Shown here: one piece after another, positions 63,914 to 64,000 of the stretch
Numbering within the stretch: the first letter of the stretch is position 1
Layout of the letters: each line of letters starts with the position of its first letter
Source of the DNA: Cryptobacterium curtum DSM 15641
GTDB taxonomy: Bacteria > Actinomycetota > Coriobacteriia > Coriobacteriales > Eggerthellaceae
Direction: 5' to 3'
Length of the DNA stretch: 64,000 nucleotides
NCBI RefSeq assembly: GCF_000023845.1
Contig: NC_013170.1
Location: forward strand, 124,001 to 188,000
Notes under the pieces: model-generated
What the model saw: only the letters and a program-made list of their open reading frames with translations
Databases searched by the model: none
Told to the model about the DNA's origin: nothing
Made by a program: the position numbers and the translations under genes

Positions 63914-64000
63914 AGACTGCGTCGAGAGAGCACCTCGAATGGGCTCGGGCGGCGCCAAGTTCCGAACCTGGTCAGGTCCGGGAGGAAGCAGCCATAAGGG
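63914..64000 (+). ncRNA. ffs: Signal recognition particle RNA (4.5S-type), 3' end outside window
   Basis: GGTCAGGTCCGGGAGGAAGC (63970-63989) with CAGCCA after it is the SRP RNA apical domain bound by Ffh, including a GGGA-type tetraloop. TATACT (63908-63913) is a likely -10, so I place the 5' end a few bases after it; the exact end is not certain. The gene continues past base 64000. Confidence 0.93.

Overview
The window looks like chromosomal DNA of an anaerobic actinobacterium of class Coriobacteriia (Eggerthellales-like; a Cryptobacterium-type organism is a guess, not a result). The reasons are moderate G+C, many GTG/TTG starts, an alpha-operon order infA-rpmJ-rpsM-rpsK-rpsD-rpoA-rplQ followed by an ecfT-type gene, an L17 with a long Ala/Lys/Glu tail, a twin-arginine lipoprotein flavin reductase, and anaerobic metabolism (formate hydrogenlyase, hybrid-cluster protein) beside a small peroxide defence unit. 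No phage, transposon, integrase or CRISPR array was seen.

Layout. 1-4.7 kb: end of a formate hydrogenlyase operon (hycE, cut by the window edge, then hycF, hycG, hycH, hycI) with a FocA-type formate channel. 4.7-8.8 kb: sbcCD, opposite strand. 9.1-12.7 kb: a fused ABC ATPase/permease. 13-15.4 kb: hcp and a divergent Crp/Fnr regulator. 15.5-17.7 kb: nfo, ahpC and a divergent Fur/PerR regulator. 17.8-22.4 kb: a glycosyltransferase, a TauE/SafE permease and a LytS/LytR-like two-component pair. 22.8-28.6 kb: glucose-6-phosphate isomerase and hypF-hypC-hypD. 28.8-39.6 kb: a YdbS/YdbT-like PH-domain pair, hemolysin III, a CNNM/CorC protein, two PspC proteins, two TrkA/KtrA subunits, purB and a metallo-beta-lactamase-fold protein. 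39.8-46.3 kb: a NarL-type two-component pair, CIRCE-controlled groES-groEL, a diacylglycerol kinase-like enzyme and a SpoU methyltransferase. 46.6-50.3 kb: a 1207-residue LPKTG surface adhesin. 50.3-56 kb: tRNA-Lys, aroK, the alpha operon and ecfT. 56.4-63.8 kb: moeA, mogA/moaB, alr, uracil-DNA glycosylase, folC, the flavin reductase and a PAP2 phosphatase. 63.9 kb to the edge: start of the SRP RNA.

How it fits together. The formate channel, the hydrogenase 3/4-like module, its own endopeptidase HycI and the separate hypFCD set together make and mature a formate-oxidising, H2-evolving complex. moeA and mogA/moaB could supply the molybdenum cofactor for a formate dehydrogenase outside the window.

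The most unusual thing seen is a repeated pattern, not a gene: at about seven unrelated gene ends (lytR-like, hypD, ydbT-like, corC-like, pspC-like, trkA-like, udg) locus-specific degenerate tandem duplications of about 29-75 bp begin at or just after the stop codon. Similar in-frame duplications expand linkers inside sbcC, hypF and other proteins. Several untyped RNA-like hairpins also occur: a 57-nt inverted repeat near 12.9 kb, the adhesin leader, and the infA leader.
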